Shown here piece after piece: positions 10,337-22,735 of a stretch of 64,000 nt of DNA (within the stretch, counting starts at the first letter, position 1; the number at the start of each line of letters is the position of its first letter). The DNA is taken from the NCBI GenBank assembly GCA_021432635.1, contig MU270015.1, positions 2,958,416 to 3,022,415 of the forward strand. Reading direction: 5' to 3'. This DNA is from Thozetella sp. PMI_491. Taxonomy: Eukaryota; Ascomycota; Sordariomycetes; Chaetosphaeriales; Chaetosphaeriaceae. The notes beneath the pieces are model-generated. The model did no database searches. It saw only the letters and a program-made list of their open reading frames with translations, and was not told the DNA's origin. Position numbers and translations under genes: made by a program.

Positions 10337-12660
10337 TTAGACCTGGTCGGCAAACGGTATAGAGTGGTGCGACTGATAAGCAGACGATGCGTTTAATGGC
10401 CCCGAGAACCAAGGGTACGTGGCGTCACTAGGTATGACGAAAGCCATATCTTCCGGCAACAGTTGGTCCAGCTCGCCACTGGCAAAGGAGCCAAATGGAT
10501 CCTGTAGGTACTGCAATACAGACTGCGCACTATCATCGCGTTGTCTGCTTGTGTCGTTAAAGAAAGGATCGCACCGGAAACGGTCCTCGAGGTCGCTTGT
10601 GGCGGCTCGCTGATCAAGCAGAAAACGAAGCACTCCGTTATTCGGTATAACGCCACCGCTCTCCTGCTCACTCCGGGCCTGTACGAGCAGGCGCCAGTAC
10701 TTGCCACTTACCTGCCAATAGCGAGCCGAGGCTTTGAGGGAGCGTAAGAGGGCCTCGAAATACCCTTGCTGTGAGGGAGGCAGCCCGTGATGTTCCGCGA
10801 TTAAAATATACCGAGCGGCAACCCAAATGGCCCAACCAAACGGCCACCCTAACTTGTCCATCTGTCCGCTAGGGATGTTGTTAACAATTCTCACTAAGCT
10901 CTCGACACTCCTTGCACATTTGTCGCGACTTGTGATCTGGTGAGCCGCAAGCTGCGATCCTAGCCTGGACGATGATGGCTGAGCGACCATGCCATGTAGG
11001 AAGATGACTAAGGCATGGTAATAGGCGTGCATCATTATTAGCAAAGACGCTGCACGCGATTTCACTCGTAGGGAAGCGTTGTCTAGCATGGTCTGGAGGT
11101 TCTGTGGTAGGACTCGGAGCCATTCTTCAAGGCTGTTGGCGCATGTGGCAAACTTCTGCGGCCAGAAGTCATCCTGCGGCGAATTTTCGCCTCTGACGAT
11201 AGAGTAATCGAGATAAGCGCTGTGAATGGCCCTCGAGATGTCCAGGAGACCCAGTTGATAGCTAAATATAGAGGTGGGCATCGCTGACGACGCCTCAGAG
11301 GCGGCTGTGCCTTCTGGCTGGTTATCAATTGACCAAGTGGCCTGTCTAGTCGGGATAAAGTGGGCAATGTGATACTCCGCCAGCCCAGACGGGTGGCTAG
11401 TCGTCATGGATATGTAGCAGTCCAAGGTATATATGGCCCAGAAAAGCTTGCGTCGGTTCAACTCGGCTGACTGCTGGTGAGGACTTTCGTGTGCTTCGGT
11501 TTCGCTCAGCGAAGATCGAAGTACACGGCCATCGAGGGTCTTGAGCTGAACGGCGAGCTTGACGGCAACGGCGAGAGCTCCCCAGACTTGCGGGCCGTTT
11601 GTCATCCCCGACAAGTCAAGAACGAGGATAGTGAGTGCCTCGAGTGAGGCATAGGAAGGCTCTTCGAGTACTTCCACGAAGATCCTCCGCTTCCCGTATT
11701 TCCAAAATGAGTCACATGAGGATAGAGTCAGGCGAGAGTCGAACGAGAACGGCAGCGAAATGCCGAAAAGGGCATAACAGAGCAATGGTGCATCCTCCGC
11801 CCCGGCACCCATCTCACTGAAGACACGTTGGGCATCCAGGAATGGTAGCCACGGGTGGATGTGGCGAAAGAAGAGAGCTACCAAGGAGAAGACCAGATCC
11901 ATTGGAGGCTTGTGTCCCGCGATTCTTCGAGTGCGAAGCGATGTGGGAAGCGGTGGCTGTTCAAGCGGCGGCCGGGAAGTGACCCCCAGAGGTCTTTCAA
12001 ACCCCTGAGTTATGGGGCTCAAAGATGCGGGATGCTCTGGATAATGCCCAGATTGCTCCACGTCAGCCATATGCAGTTCGCCAGCAGATCCCACGCAGGC
12101 TGGGGACGCTGCAACTGCTGCCGAACCCGGGCTCCCTTCGGGTGCATGCTGCTGGCTCCGCACTGTATCAAGCTCTTCTTGCAGACTGCCTGCTCCCTCG
12201 GCACGACAGCGATGAGCGACAAGACAGGTTGAATATGGCGGAGAATCAAAGGAGAAATTACTTACGGATCTTGTCTTCCAGATCCTGTCGGTAGCCGGCC
12301 GGGAATCCCGGCTTGCGGCGATCGAGGTATTCACACGCGGCGTCCGCTGCGTTGCACCGCCGGCAGGTTGGATATTGTCGATCGCATTTGGATTTGAGGC
12401 GCTTGCACCGCTCACACCTACGAAAAGGTGAGCCCAGGGGCCAACCCTTGGCTCGGCGACAAATGAACCGAGACGACCAGACGCCAAGGCCATTTCGCTC
12501 ATAGCGGCAGAAGAGGTAGGGGATTTTCTCACGAAATGAATCTCCTCCCAACTATGGCATCTAGATATTGACGGCACGCACGGGTCAGCCGATTCTGGTG
12601 CCGGGGTTTCTTATGCCTGCCTCGCCGCTTAGACAGCAATGGCTCCATTTTCGGACGCAT
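10337..12660 (-). CDS. Zn2Cys6 transcription factor of the glycosidase/transporter cluster
   Basis: Three exons (12578-12660, 12266-12417, 10337-12189) give about 695 residues. Splicing intron 1 completes the binuclear zinc cluster CERCKRLKSKC...TCRRCNAADAAC, spacing C-x2-C-x6-C-x6-C-x2-C-x6-C, followed by a linker and a short coiled region KIRSLQEELDTVRS spanning intron 2. The long third exon carries the fungal-specific transcription factor domain (HPWLPFLDAQRVF; LLCYALFGISLPFSF; NRRKLFWAIYTLDCYIS). It likely activates the adjacent GH79, GH78 and transporter genes. The start could also be the Met at 12648 or a longer form from 12714. Basic residues precede the zinc cluster. Confidence 0.88.
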
Positions 12661-13271
12661 TGTGCATGGATGGCGCGCTGAGCAACTCACTGGCACGCTG
12701 ATCAGGTCTGCCATTGTCCGCCATGCCTGGCTCGTAGTCCGCTTAGCCTCGGTCGTCGGTTCGCCAATGTAGAGGATATGGAAGAGAGAGGGAGAATGTG
12801 GGGATGCCGGGGCAGGTTGGATGGAGTATGTCGGGGTATGTTATACCTTTAGTATAGAGGGGGCCGACCCACTATCACAGAAAGGGTTTGTACTAAAGGA
12901 GCGCCCCATCTAACGCAACAAGCTAAATCGGCGTATGTTGGGCCGAACGCGTTTCCATGCTGAAGGATGTGATCAATCTACATCGCTTCCCCGCGGCAAT
13001 GTGCCCGTGGCAATCCGATGATCACGGCCAGGAATGTTCTGGGCCCATCCCTTGTCTGATTGCCCCGTAGTGTGGCTGGTGTGAGAATCCGGGGTGCATC
13101 TGGGGTGTTGGATTCCTTCACCAGAGAGTTTGTTGTCTGGTCTGCTATAAAAGAACCTTCTGTCTATAGGCCTAGAGTGAAGCTGACGCTTACGAGTTTG
13201 CACTGGCTTATCATCTATTCAGCAGCTCGCCCAACCAGTCATCTAATCGGCATATCACGGCTGCCTCCAGC
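12661..13271. promoter_or_regulatory. Divergent promoter between Zn2Cys6 regulator and sugar transporter
   Basis: This 611-base spacer lies between two divergent genes. GTGGGG at 12798-12803 and CCGGGG at 12807-12812 form a close pair of CreA-like sites, and a CTGGGG occurs near 13100. Paired sites are the arrangement usually functional for carbon catabolite repression. A TATAAA-like element lies near 13145. Function is inferred from consensus only. Confidence 0.4.
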
Positions 13272-14888
13272 ATGACGCCCGACAAGCATTACGCGCCAGA
13301 TGAGACGGCCGTAGTGTACGGGACTCCCACAAGGGAGGAGATGCAGCGATATACCCAAAAATGGTGGACGCACCGGAATCTGCGCACCCTTAACCTCTGG
13401 ATGCTGATCCCGCTACTGTCAATCTTCGCTCAAGGGTGAGAGACTCTCCTAATTCACACTACCCGGCTTCGGCGTAAATAACAGATGCCAAAACACTCTA
13501 GTTTCGACGGCTCGATGATGAATGGCTTGCAGTCTGTGAGCAATTGGCAGTCGTATTTTGGCAGTCCCAAAGGCGGGGTGCTTGGCATTTTCAACGCCGC
13601 GTATCCTCTTGGCGGTATTGCAGGTGTCTTTCTCATCTCTCCTGCTGCTGACCGCTGGGGGCGGCGGATCGGCCTTGCCCTCGGGGCTTCCCTTTGCTGT
13701 CTGGGCGCTGCCCTCCAGGCTGGATCCATCAATATCGCCATGTTTGTCATCTCTCGGGTTATTATCGGTGCCGGCAGTGTCGTGGTCGCCGGTGTTGGCG
13801 CTCCATACATCACTGAGATCGCACATCCTGCGCAAAGGAGTACAGCTACCGCTCTCTTTCTAACCTTTTACTCACTCGGCTCCATCACAGCTGGTTGGGC
13901 TACGTTTGGAACCTTCCGTATAGACGGGGATGCTGCTTGGAGGATTCCGTCGGCGCTTCAGGGTCTCCCATCAGTAATACAGGTTCTCTTGGTGTGGTTC
14001 GTGCCCGAGTCTCCTCGATGGCTAGTCAGCAAGGGCCGAACAGCCGATGCACTCGACATGTTGGCGAAGTACCACGGGGAAGGTAACCGGGAGGATCCCC
14101 TTGTCCGGTTTGAGTTTAACGAGATTACCATGACACTTGAGACAGAGAAGGAAGATTCTCGCCACAATATCCTGGAGTTTATGAGCACACCGGGGAACAG
14201 AAAGCGGACCGTCATCATGGTCTGGGCGGCTATCTGCTCCCAAATGTCCGGCAATGCTTTCGTGTCATATTATCTCTCGCCCATTTTGTCGTCGGTTGGC
14301 CTCACGTCGGACCTCGAGCAGACTCTCATCAACGCCACCTCACAGATGCTATCGTGGTTCTCGGCTCTCTACTTCGCCACTTTGCCTGAGAAGGTCGGCC
14401 GCCGCACCCTGTTCTTGTGGTCTCTGTGCTGCATGTGGATAGTGGACATTGCCATCACTGCTGGGAGCGCCGAGTTCGCCAAGAATAACGATAACAAGGC
14501 TGCCGGCTACGCTGTCGTCGTATTCTTGTACCTCTTCTCTCCTGCCTACAATCTCGGTTTCAACGGTAACCTTGGCCTATACATTCCAGAAATCCTGCCG
14601 TTTCACCTTCGCACCCGCGGCCTGTCTCTCTTCTATTTCGTTCAGTTCTGCTTCATGATACTCTCGAACTTCGCAGTGCCAATCGGGCTTGAGAACATTC
14701 ACTGGCGATTGTACCCCATCTTCGTTGCCTGGGTCATGGTCGAGTGTGCAGGTGTCTACTTCCTCTTTCCCGAAACCAAGGGTCCATCGCTTGAGGAGAT
14801 CGCGGGCATCTTCGATGGTCCCCAGATCAAGGGTGGGCTAACTACAGATCACAATGAGCTGGAGAAGGCTGAGGTTGTAGAAAATTAG
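13272..14888 (+). CDS. MFS sugar transporter
   Basis: Two exons, 13272-13435 and 13502-14888, encode 516 residues with about twelve membrane segments. The intron joins LSIFAQG to FDGSMMNGLQS, a junction common in this family. Signatures of the sugar porter family are present: DRWGRRIG between TM2 and TM3, PESPRWLVSKGR in the central loop, and PETKGPSLEEI after TM12. It belongs with fungal hexose, lactose-permease-like and rhamnose-type transporters of the plasma membrane. Its position, divergent from the regulator and near two glycosidases, suggests uptake of rhamnose, a uronic acid or a disaccharide released by them. Substrate cannot be read from sequence. Confidence 0.92.
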
Positions 14889-15995
14889 CTCTTCACATGG
14901 AGCAGCAAGTGATGAAGCTCCGAGAGTGGGCAACAGCTAGTCTTCTCGTCGCTATTTAGATGTTGATGCAGTTGGAAACTTCCTCCTGGTTTCACATGTA
15001 ACTGCTGATACCTTCTTGGATCGTGGCCCCTGGTGAAAAGTCTCACCACAGCATTCTGCCAATTATTTATGTTTCAGTAACTTGTATGTAGCCACGCTGA
15101 TACGACGAGTTTGTCAATTTATAATGCTGCATTCCTGGAATAAATTCATCAGCGAGCTGCAAGTTGCGAGAATTTTGAAAGGATCATAACCCAATATAGC
15201 CTCGATATAAGATGTAGATAGGTCTCTATGATGGGAAAGCGTTGCAGTAAAATTTGAGTTTCTTGGGGTTTCAAGTGCGGTTCTAAAACCGTCGTTCTTG
15301 GAAGACCGATAGGATGCAAATGCAATTTTTCAACATTTTATGCTTGTAAATTTAATAGCCCTGCTGGCGATAGCCACTTTAAGAGCTCGTAATCGGCACT
15401 CCCGTTCAGAATGCTCGTTGTAGTCGAGGCTATGATGCCTCAATACGCGACAAACCTTCGCACCACGTATATCTGGGGACTATATAACAGATAACTCAGT
15501 AGCAAGGGGGCACGTGGGAGGGAGCCCATCGGAAGGAAGCCATCAAATCAGCATACCCAACCGCTTGGTGAATTTTTTAGTGGCGAAGCTAGGCTAGATA
15601 TGATCGTCAGGTTTGCTAAGATTGCTTGGACCAAGAGCCTACCTAGTACGGCGTCCGTCTTGGCCCCTGATCCCTGGGCCGGTGAAATGCCGAGAGCGGA
15701 CACTAATGTCGTATAGATACGATTCCCGAGCGCGAACGAACATAGCCGTTCGTAACCAGTCGGATGGCGGGGCTGGCACTGCCTAAAGCTTAAATGGTGG
15801 AGTTGGTTGGCGATCATGGCTTTGCCAAAATAATGTTGACTTCGCCCCCGGCTGACAGTAGAATGAAAATGCCTCGGGTGTTCCTTGGATGCTCAAATAT
15901 AGATAATTGACACCGAAGCACTCCCATCACTTGAAGACGAACAACTACGGCACATTGGCCGCAGATAGGTAGTCGGTAACAACTGGTCGAAAAGA
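14889..15995. other. Intergenic, no gene seen
   Basis: About 1.1 kb between the transporter and the glucosyltransferase-like gene, both on the plus strand. The first half is AT-rich 3' flank; only short unrecognised ORFs occur. The last few hundred bases should hold the promoter of the next gene. Confidence 0.5.
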
Positions 15996-18900
15996 ATGAC
16001 GACCCATGCAAAGGTTGACGAAGTCAAACTCGAGGCTCCTCCAGCGTACGAGTTGCACTCCCACGGGACAATCATTTCGAGTTCAGCTGCGCTTAAAAGT
16101 ATGTGCCCACGAACCCAACCCAAGCATCTTCGTCGCACTGCTCCACAAGGAACATTCTGCTGACCAGGGAACCAGGCGATGGCACAATTGATATTGAGCT
16201 GTCATCCTCGAATGCTGCTCAGCTTGAGCAGCTGTTGCCCTTGCCTTCACTGTCGACCACGGATGCTTCACCATCGGCTTCCATCCTAGAAAGCGAGTCT
16301 GAGCACTATCCTCAGCTCAACATCGTGATCCATGTCGTGGGGAGTAGAGGTAAGAGAGGCACACTTAGTATTCCGTCGATGAAGTTTCATTGGCAAAAGT
16401 TGAGCCGCATCTAGGGGACGTGCAGCCTTTCATCGCGTACGGCACGGAGCTGCGGCGGCAGGGGCATCGAGTTCGCCTTGCCACCCATGACTGCTTTTCC
16501 CAATTCGTTCGCAACTCGGGTTTGGAGTTCTATCCAATCGGTGGCGATCCGACAGACCTCATGGCGGTAAGATAGAATGAATTCAGTAGGGTTCGCATCG
16601 ACATGTTCTCCGCTAATACACTGGCTTCGTGCAGTACATGGTCAAGAACCCTGGCTTGATTCCTTCCTTAGAGTCCCTCCGCGGCGGCGATGTCGGCAAA
16701 AAGAGACGGATGATGAAGGAGATCCTCCAGGGCTGCTGGTCATCTTGCATCGAGCCCGATTCTGTGAGCAAGCGGCCATTTGTCGCCGATGTTATTATTG
16801 CCAACCCGCCCAGCTTTGCACACATTCACTGCGCGCAGGCGCTCGGCATTCCTGTTCACATCATGTTCACCATGCCATGGACCGCCACGCGGGCATTTCC
16901 ACACCCTTTGGTCAACATGCATGCGAAAGACATGGAGCCCGCCACTGCGAACTGGCTTAGCTATGGCCTAGTTGAGCTGATGACTTGGCAAGGGTATGCT
17001 GTTTACAGCCTCATCTTTCTCATGGTATGCGGAGGCCTAGCTAACGCCACTCCGCTAGTCTTGGTGACGTGATCAATGAGTGGAGGAAAAGGCAGCTAGA
17101 ACTGGACGAGATCGCTAACGCCATGGGTCCTTCTATTGTGAGTTACCTGCATATTCCGCATACATACTGCTGGTCGCCAGCCCTAGTATCAAAACCAATG
17201 GATTGGGGTGCAGATATTGGTAAGAAAGACGACCCACCTCCATTTCCGATAGACCTCGGCCTCCAGGTCTATACTGACCGAGAGCTCAGATGTCTGTGGC
17301 TTTTTCATGCGTGACGATCCTGTTTATGCCCCTCCTCCGGATCTCGAGGCGTTCTTGGATGCGGGGCCACCTCCGTTGTATGTGGGCTTCGGCAGCATTG
17401 TACTCGACGACCCGGGGCATCTTCACCAGGTCATATTAGAGGCAACCAGGCGGTGTGGGGTGCGGGTGATCATATCCCAGGGGTGGAGTAAGCTAGGGGG
17501 TGACAGCCCTAGCACCACAGATGTGTTCTACCTTGGAGACTGTCCTCACGGTAGGGAACGGGTATCCAACCCCAAGTTATTCTAATCAACTGACGGACAA
17601 GTCAGAATGGCTTTTCAAGAAAGTATCGGCTGTTGTGCATCACGGCGGGGCAGGAACCACCGCTTGCGGGCTCATTAACGCTCGCCCGACCCTTATTGTG
17701 CCATTTTTTGGAGAGTGAGTCTGTTGCATTCATCGGTATACTTGCTCATGCTGACTACGGCTGGGCAAGCCAACCATTCTGGGGAAGCGTAGTGGCCGCT
17801 GCTGGAGCCGGAGCGAAGCCGATTCCCCACAAGCAGCTCCAGGTCGACAATCTGAACGACGCGATCAAGTACATCACATCACCGCCCGCCTACGATGCAG
17901 CAAGGAATATTGCGGACGCGATGCAGAAGGAGTCGGGCGTCGAAGCCGCTGTCCGCTCATTGTATCGCCACCTTCCCCTTGCAGCAATGTCATGCGACCT
18001 TGTTCCGAACCGGGCTGCACGGTGGGTCCTCGAGGAGCGCCACAAAAGGGTGAAGTTATCCGATGAGGCTGTCGTTGCACTAGTCGCCGAGAAGCGAATA
18101 AAGCTCAGCAATTTGAAGTCGTACGTATAAATCTTGTACTGGCTGTGGCTGGAGGTTTTTGGCTGACAAAAGCTTCACGCAAGGCTTCGTCCTAAGGAGT
18201 ACGATACAGACGTTCGCCGATGGGATCCGTTGTCGGGCGGAGCTGCGTCGACATTCGGGACCCTCACCGATTTTACTACGTCTCTAGGAGGACTATTCAT
18301 TGACCCCTACAAAGCGTACAAGCGGACCGCTACCAACAGCAATCCTGGCGCATCGGCTGCCGCGGCAGCCAAGTCGGCTGGTAATAGCCTAGCGTCTATG
18401 ACGGGTGTTCTCGCCCGGGGTACACTTGTTGATGTGCCACTCGCGCTGGCGGAGGGCATGAAGAACGTTCCGAAGCTATATGGCGAGGAGGTGCCTGACC
18501 ATGGCAAGGTCAAGGACTGGCAGAGCGGCAGCGTCGTTGCGGCAAAGGTTAGTTGATAGCCAACATGCTCCCTATTTAGTTCCACAGACCACCGACGTGA
18601 GCAACTAACTCAGATCAGAACTTCGGGTCCGGTTTCTATCACGGCGTTACGGGAGTGGTCACACAGCCCTTGCAGGGTGCCAAGAAAGAAGGCATTAAAG
18701 GGTTCCTCAAGGGGGCGGGCAAAGGAACGATTGGGCTAGTCACAAAGCCCGGGGCAGGTGAGTGCCACAATCATTTGAGTGATTCATAATAGCCATATTG
18801 ACTCCATGACCTGGTAGCACTGTTTGGCCTAGTGGGTTACCCGGCCCTCGGCATCAAGAAATCCTTGACCGCCAGGAAAGGACTCGAGCGCGCCATACTC

Positions 18901-19005
18901 GAGTCAAAAGGAGATCAGGTCGACGAATTCGCGCTATGTCTATCTGAAAACCACAATCCCCGTCAGATAACAGCGCGTTTCGATAACATGTTCTCGTCGA
19001 AGTGA
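15996..19005 (+). CDS. Sterol 3-beta-glucosyltransferase-like GT1 enzyme
   Basis: At least seven exons. Exon 1 starts [20 protein letters not shown] and joins at base 16178 to a Ser-rich leader. After an intron near 16350, the GT28-type N-lobe begins with [20 protein letters not shown]; the C-lobe has [10 protein letters not shown] and the donor-sugar motif [14 protein letters not shown], followed across an intron by GDQPFWG. This is the architecture of UDP-glucose:sterol glucosyltransferases, but no PH/GRAM domain of Atg26 is seen. A long C-terminal extension (from about 18180) is rich in Gly and Ala and contains repeated [20 protein letters not shown]-type amphipathic segments, as in VPS13/ATG-like membrane-contact regions of fungal homologues. 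A PPAY motif at residues 15-18 may bind WW domains. Confidence 0.82.
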
Positions 19006-20013
19006 TTTTGCTCTGTAGACGTTATATTCTACGCTTAAAACTAGATGGCATTAGGCTACATATATCATATATAACGCACATTATGGAGAGCACGACATAA
19101 GCTCTAGGTAACCCAGAATTCTCCTATAGCCTCTTAGCAGTCGATAAGAACAGATAATGACCCTCGCTCTGCTCGAAGATTCTTGGGGTAACCGGAAAAC
19201 TACATTCGTATATGCAGCTACGATCCCCCAATCCCAGCGTCCTTAAGTTCGGGCGCTGTAGGCGGTGAGATAATCACAGTGGGCTTCCGACTAAGTGGCG
19301 ATTTGTGTTAACAAGCCTATGGCAACGCAGTGCAATGCCCGGTATCATACGAGGTTTGGCCGCACCTTTGTCTCCAGTCTCGGTGAAAAAATGTGCCGAG
19401 ACTTGAGGTATTTTCGACCGGGTTATCCTTCTCTTCGGCTTCGAAACCTCGAGCCTCGTGCGCTCGTGTGAGTAGAGGCCGTATTCGATACGAATGCGCG
19501 TTTATACGACCTACTGATTACCCCTCATCATCCAGTGATCCGACGGCTTGGCACACTACTGAAGTTTAAATTGCCCGAGCGCTTGCCGCTCGGCACTCGG
19601 ATTGAATACGACGATCGCGTATTTATCGGCAACCACCGTCCTACCCCAAACCTAGATCTACACCTTGAATTAACCAAGGTACCTTGACTGGTACTGTGAC
19701 TCGTAAATTTGGATTCTCAATTTAATCTAGTTTAAGTATATGCCATATCAGCCAGCTCTGGCGCCGGCTCAGCGGGTACTTGTCAAATATGAATCCATTG
19801 TGTTAACCTGAAGTTAGCCTAAGCAGGCTTGATTTCACTGCGGAAGGCCGAAGTGCGAATATTCATTCATGGTCAAGGTAATTAACTTCAAGGCATTTCA
19901 GAGACAAGATATAGTGAAGGTTTCCGTATTGATCAGCGAGTGAAATCTACGGTGGTTTCTTTCACCTCTAGTGGTCCTGAAATCTAGACCCATTCACGGT
20001 CTGAGTATATTTG
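19006..20013. other. Intergenic with two small hairpins
   Basis: About 1 kb between the convergent glucosyltransferase and P450 genes. It contains two 7-bp-stem inverted repeats: GTCTCGG/CCGAGAC at 19377-19402 and CCGAGCG/CGCTCGG near 19577-19595. No ORF of note is present. Confidence 0.5.
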
Positions 20014-22031
20014 TCACTCTCTCGCCTTGAACAACACCTGTAGCTGTGTATCTGGGATCGGCATCGTAGCGATGTAGAAAGGCTGGGGCTTAGTGCCGGG
20101 TACCAATTTCATGTCGTATCGAAGTAGGAGCAAGGAAAACAGAATCTTCATCTCGTGTGCTGCCAGGAAGCGTCCGGGGCTACAATGACGGCCAATATTT
20201 CAGCGTCCCGTGTGGTAAAGTGAAAGATACAAGGAGGGAATGTCTCTTTGTTGTTGGAAATACATACCATGGATGTCGGCCGGAGCCAAACACGTGGAAA
20301 TTGGAGCCAGTAGTTACAATCGTCTTCCAAGATTCCTCAACGGCTCCCGGGTGCCGACAGAAACGGAATCCATCAAAGGTCTCCGGGTTGGTGTACACCT
20401 CTGGATCCATATGGAGAATTAAACTAGGGGACCCAAGCTTTGCGCCGGCGGGGATGATGGTGCCGTCCGAAAACTTGAACTCTTGCCTCGCGTTCCGCTG
20501 CATGGCCACTGGAGTGAGCGCTATATGTTAGCACTGAATCGTACCCTATAAGAGGTGATCAACTAGGTACGTACTAAGTCCTAAATTATTGCATCTACCA
20601 GACTCTCTCAGAAAGCTATCCATCTTTTCTAGCTTAGTCAACGTCGATGCCGTGATCTCACCATTTTCGAGGTTCGCAAGAACCTCGGCGCGAAGGGGTT
20701 CAATGTATTTTTCCGGTTCTCCTGCGAGACTGTACAAGGCTGCTGTCAAGGTCTAAATGAGTCATGTGTTCTAGTTAGCCTCGGTTATATGCGGTTTCTT
20801 GAGCGGGTGGGTTACTATACCATTGTTGTAGTGTGAATCGAAGCGACGTTCAGTGCCATCACTCGCTCCGCGAGCTGGGAGATTGTCTTCTCAATCGGAG
20901 GAGCTGCATCTATGAGCCACTGTACAAGATCTGTAGGCTTCTCTCCATTCTTAGATGCCGTTCCATCGAGTCTATCCTGAATGAACTTTGATAAGAACTT
21001 TTCAGCCTTCTGGCGATGCGAGGTTACGGGGAGAAACTTGGTGACGATCCTGACAGATAATTAGTTTCTAGAGATTAAGTCGAGGACTGGTCTAGTCCAC
21101 CGTACGGTTTCAGCCATTCGGGAAAGACTCGGAGGAATTCGGCAGACAGAACTACGGCTTGGGCATAGTCGGCTGCATGCCGTAGATATGAAGTGTTCCG
21201 GCCTAAACATTGTTAGAAAATATAATCTACCGAAGGCCGTAGCCAGACCTTTATGCTGACTCACAGAACTCAGTCCCCACGTATATTCTGTTTGTGACCC
21301 TTGCTACAGTCATGGTAATGACATCGTACAAGCAAATGGGTTCAAAATCTGCAAAGATCGGGTTAGGCACGTGGAGAAGAGTGGATTGTTGTGGATGACC
21401 TGCCAGTAGGAGCCCCGATGAGTGCATCCAGGGCAAGTTGAGCTTCTTCAACCATGATAGGCGTCTTGGGTACGATGCTCTTAGTGATAGGACCCTTCAC
21501 GACAGCTGTGTGGTAGGTACGATGCCCGACTCCGTAGCCCATGGTAAAGGGAATTTGTTGTTGCTAGAGCGGCTCCCAGCGATATTCAGTAGTCTGGCAT
21601 GGTAACAATGAACAAGACGACGTACATCATTCGCACCATCCTGCATGTTTAACACGCTATCGGGGGCACGCAAATACTCGGCGACTTTTTCTCTGTCCGT
21701 GACGAGAACATACTCGCCCTGGTGGGTCGAAATTCGAACCAACCCATTCTTCGACTTTGATATGCCTTGGTTCAGGACTTCAACGGGCCGATGAAGAAAG
21801 CGTATCGCAGCAATCCACGATCCGATGATAGGAATAGGGATAGCAGGAAATCCAGCTGATGTCACATTGGGCTGTCAAAATGTCTATTAGTGCGATGCAG
21901 AAATGGAAAAGTCAGCGGACAGAGTTTTGGCTTACTGTTTTCTTGTGGTTATTGTAGGCAGTGAGAATCACCCATACAACAAAGCCAGCGAACGCAGCGT
22001 GCGTGACGGAAAAAGGTTCGAGAGACGGCAT
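20014..22031 (-). CDS. Cytochrome P450 monooxygenase
   Basis: Multi-exon minus-strand gene. Exon 1 (start 22031) gives MPSLEPFSVTHAAFAGFVVW and a membrane anchor, then splices to PNVTSAGFPAIPIPIIGSW, the proline-rich hinge. Later landmarks are the I-helix-like ASIHTTTM in place of AGxxT, a K-helix ESGR (ExxR), FDGFRFCRHPG as the PERF-type motif, and the haem loop. The last intron splits the haem cysteine codon: joined, it reads FGSGRHPCPGRFLAAHE. ER-bound, it would use a reductase from elsewhere. The HTTT-type I-helix is common in fungal secondary-metabolism P450s. It heads a run of oxidative genes; its substrate is unknown. Confidence 0.9.
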
Positions 22032-22735
22032 TATCTGTGGTACCAAAGACCCATTTGCTCATACCAAAATGGTCGACTGTTGCTGATGATGGACCGGAGG
22101 TGGCCTGAACGCTACTCCTTCACCTTATCTTAAGAGAGGAGGAAGAAAAGTTCAATAGCAATTAACTCTCCAGAAAATATCCGCATAAACGAAACCTCGC
22201 CTGGCGGTCGTCGAGTTCCTTCCACTGCACCCCGTTTCAGGGATCTTAGTCAAGCAGGTTGACTCGGTTTTGGAGCAACGTGGGTCCACTGCCACCCTCT
22301 ATGCAGATTAGGTGGCCGCAGCTTCCGCAAAGGTGGCATGGTACCCCGCTGGACCAGTGCGACGTTGCTGGACAGATGAGACGACTCGGGGACAAGGCCA
22401 GGCTCGTAGATATATCATCTCGCTTCCTTGTGGTCTCCTAAATGCCGGCTAGGGTTAGGTGCAAATGCGGAGAGCTGGCCAAAACCAGCCGTGAATATTT
22501 TCACGGGGCACTATCTTCGCTTATGGATTTTAACCTTGTGTATGCACCGAGGACTGGTAAACGGGTTCAAGAGATTCTGCATACTGTACGAACCATACGC
22601 CAGTCAATAGATCGCGGCTTCTGCCTATAGCTAGCTAACTTGATGATGGATCCTTCCAGCGTGGAACTTAACCCCTTCTCTCCATGAAGACACCACGATG
22701 AGATTTATACATGTGTTTCTCTGTCCGGTGCACAG
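22032..22735. other. Intergenic, no gene seen
   Basis: About 700 bases between the P450 start and the 3' end of the beta-lactamase-like gene, both on the minus strand. It should contain the P450 promoter. Only short, unrecognised ORFs occur. Confidence 0.5.

Noticed and set aside
12258-12577. Reading straight through intron 1 and intron 2 of the Zn2Cys6 gene
   Set aside because: The unspliced frame breaks the zinc cluster; splicing at 12578/12417 restores the exact cysteine spacing.
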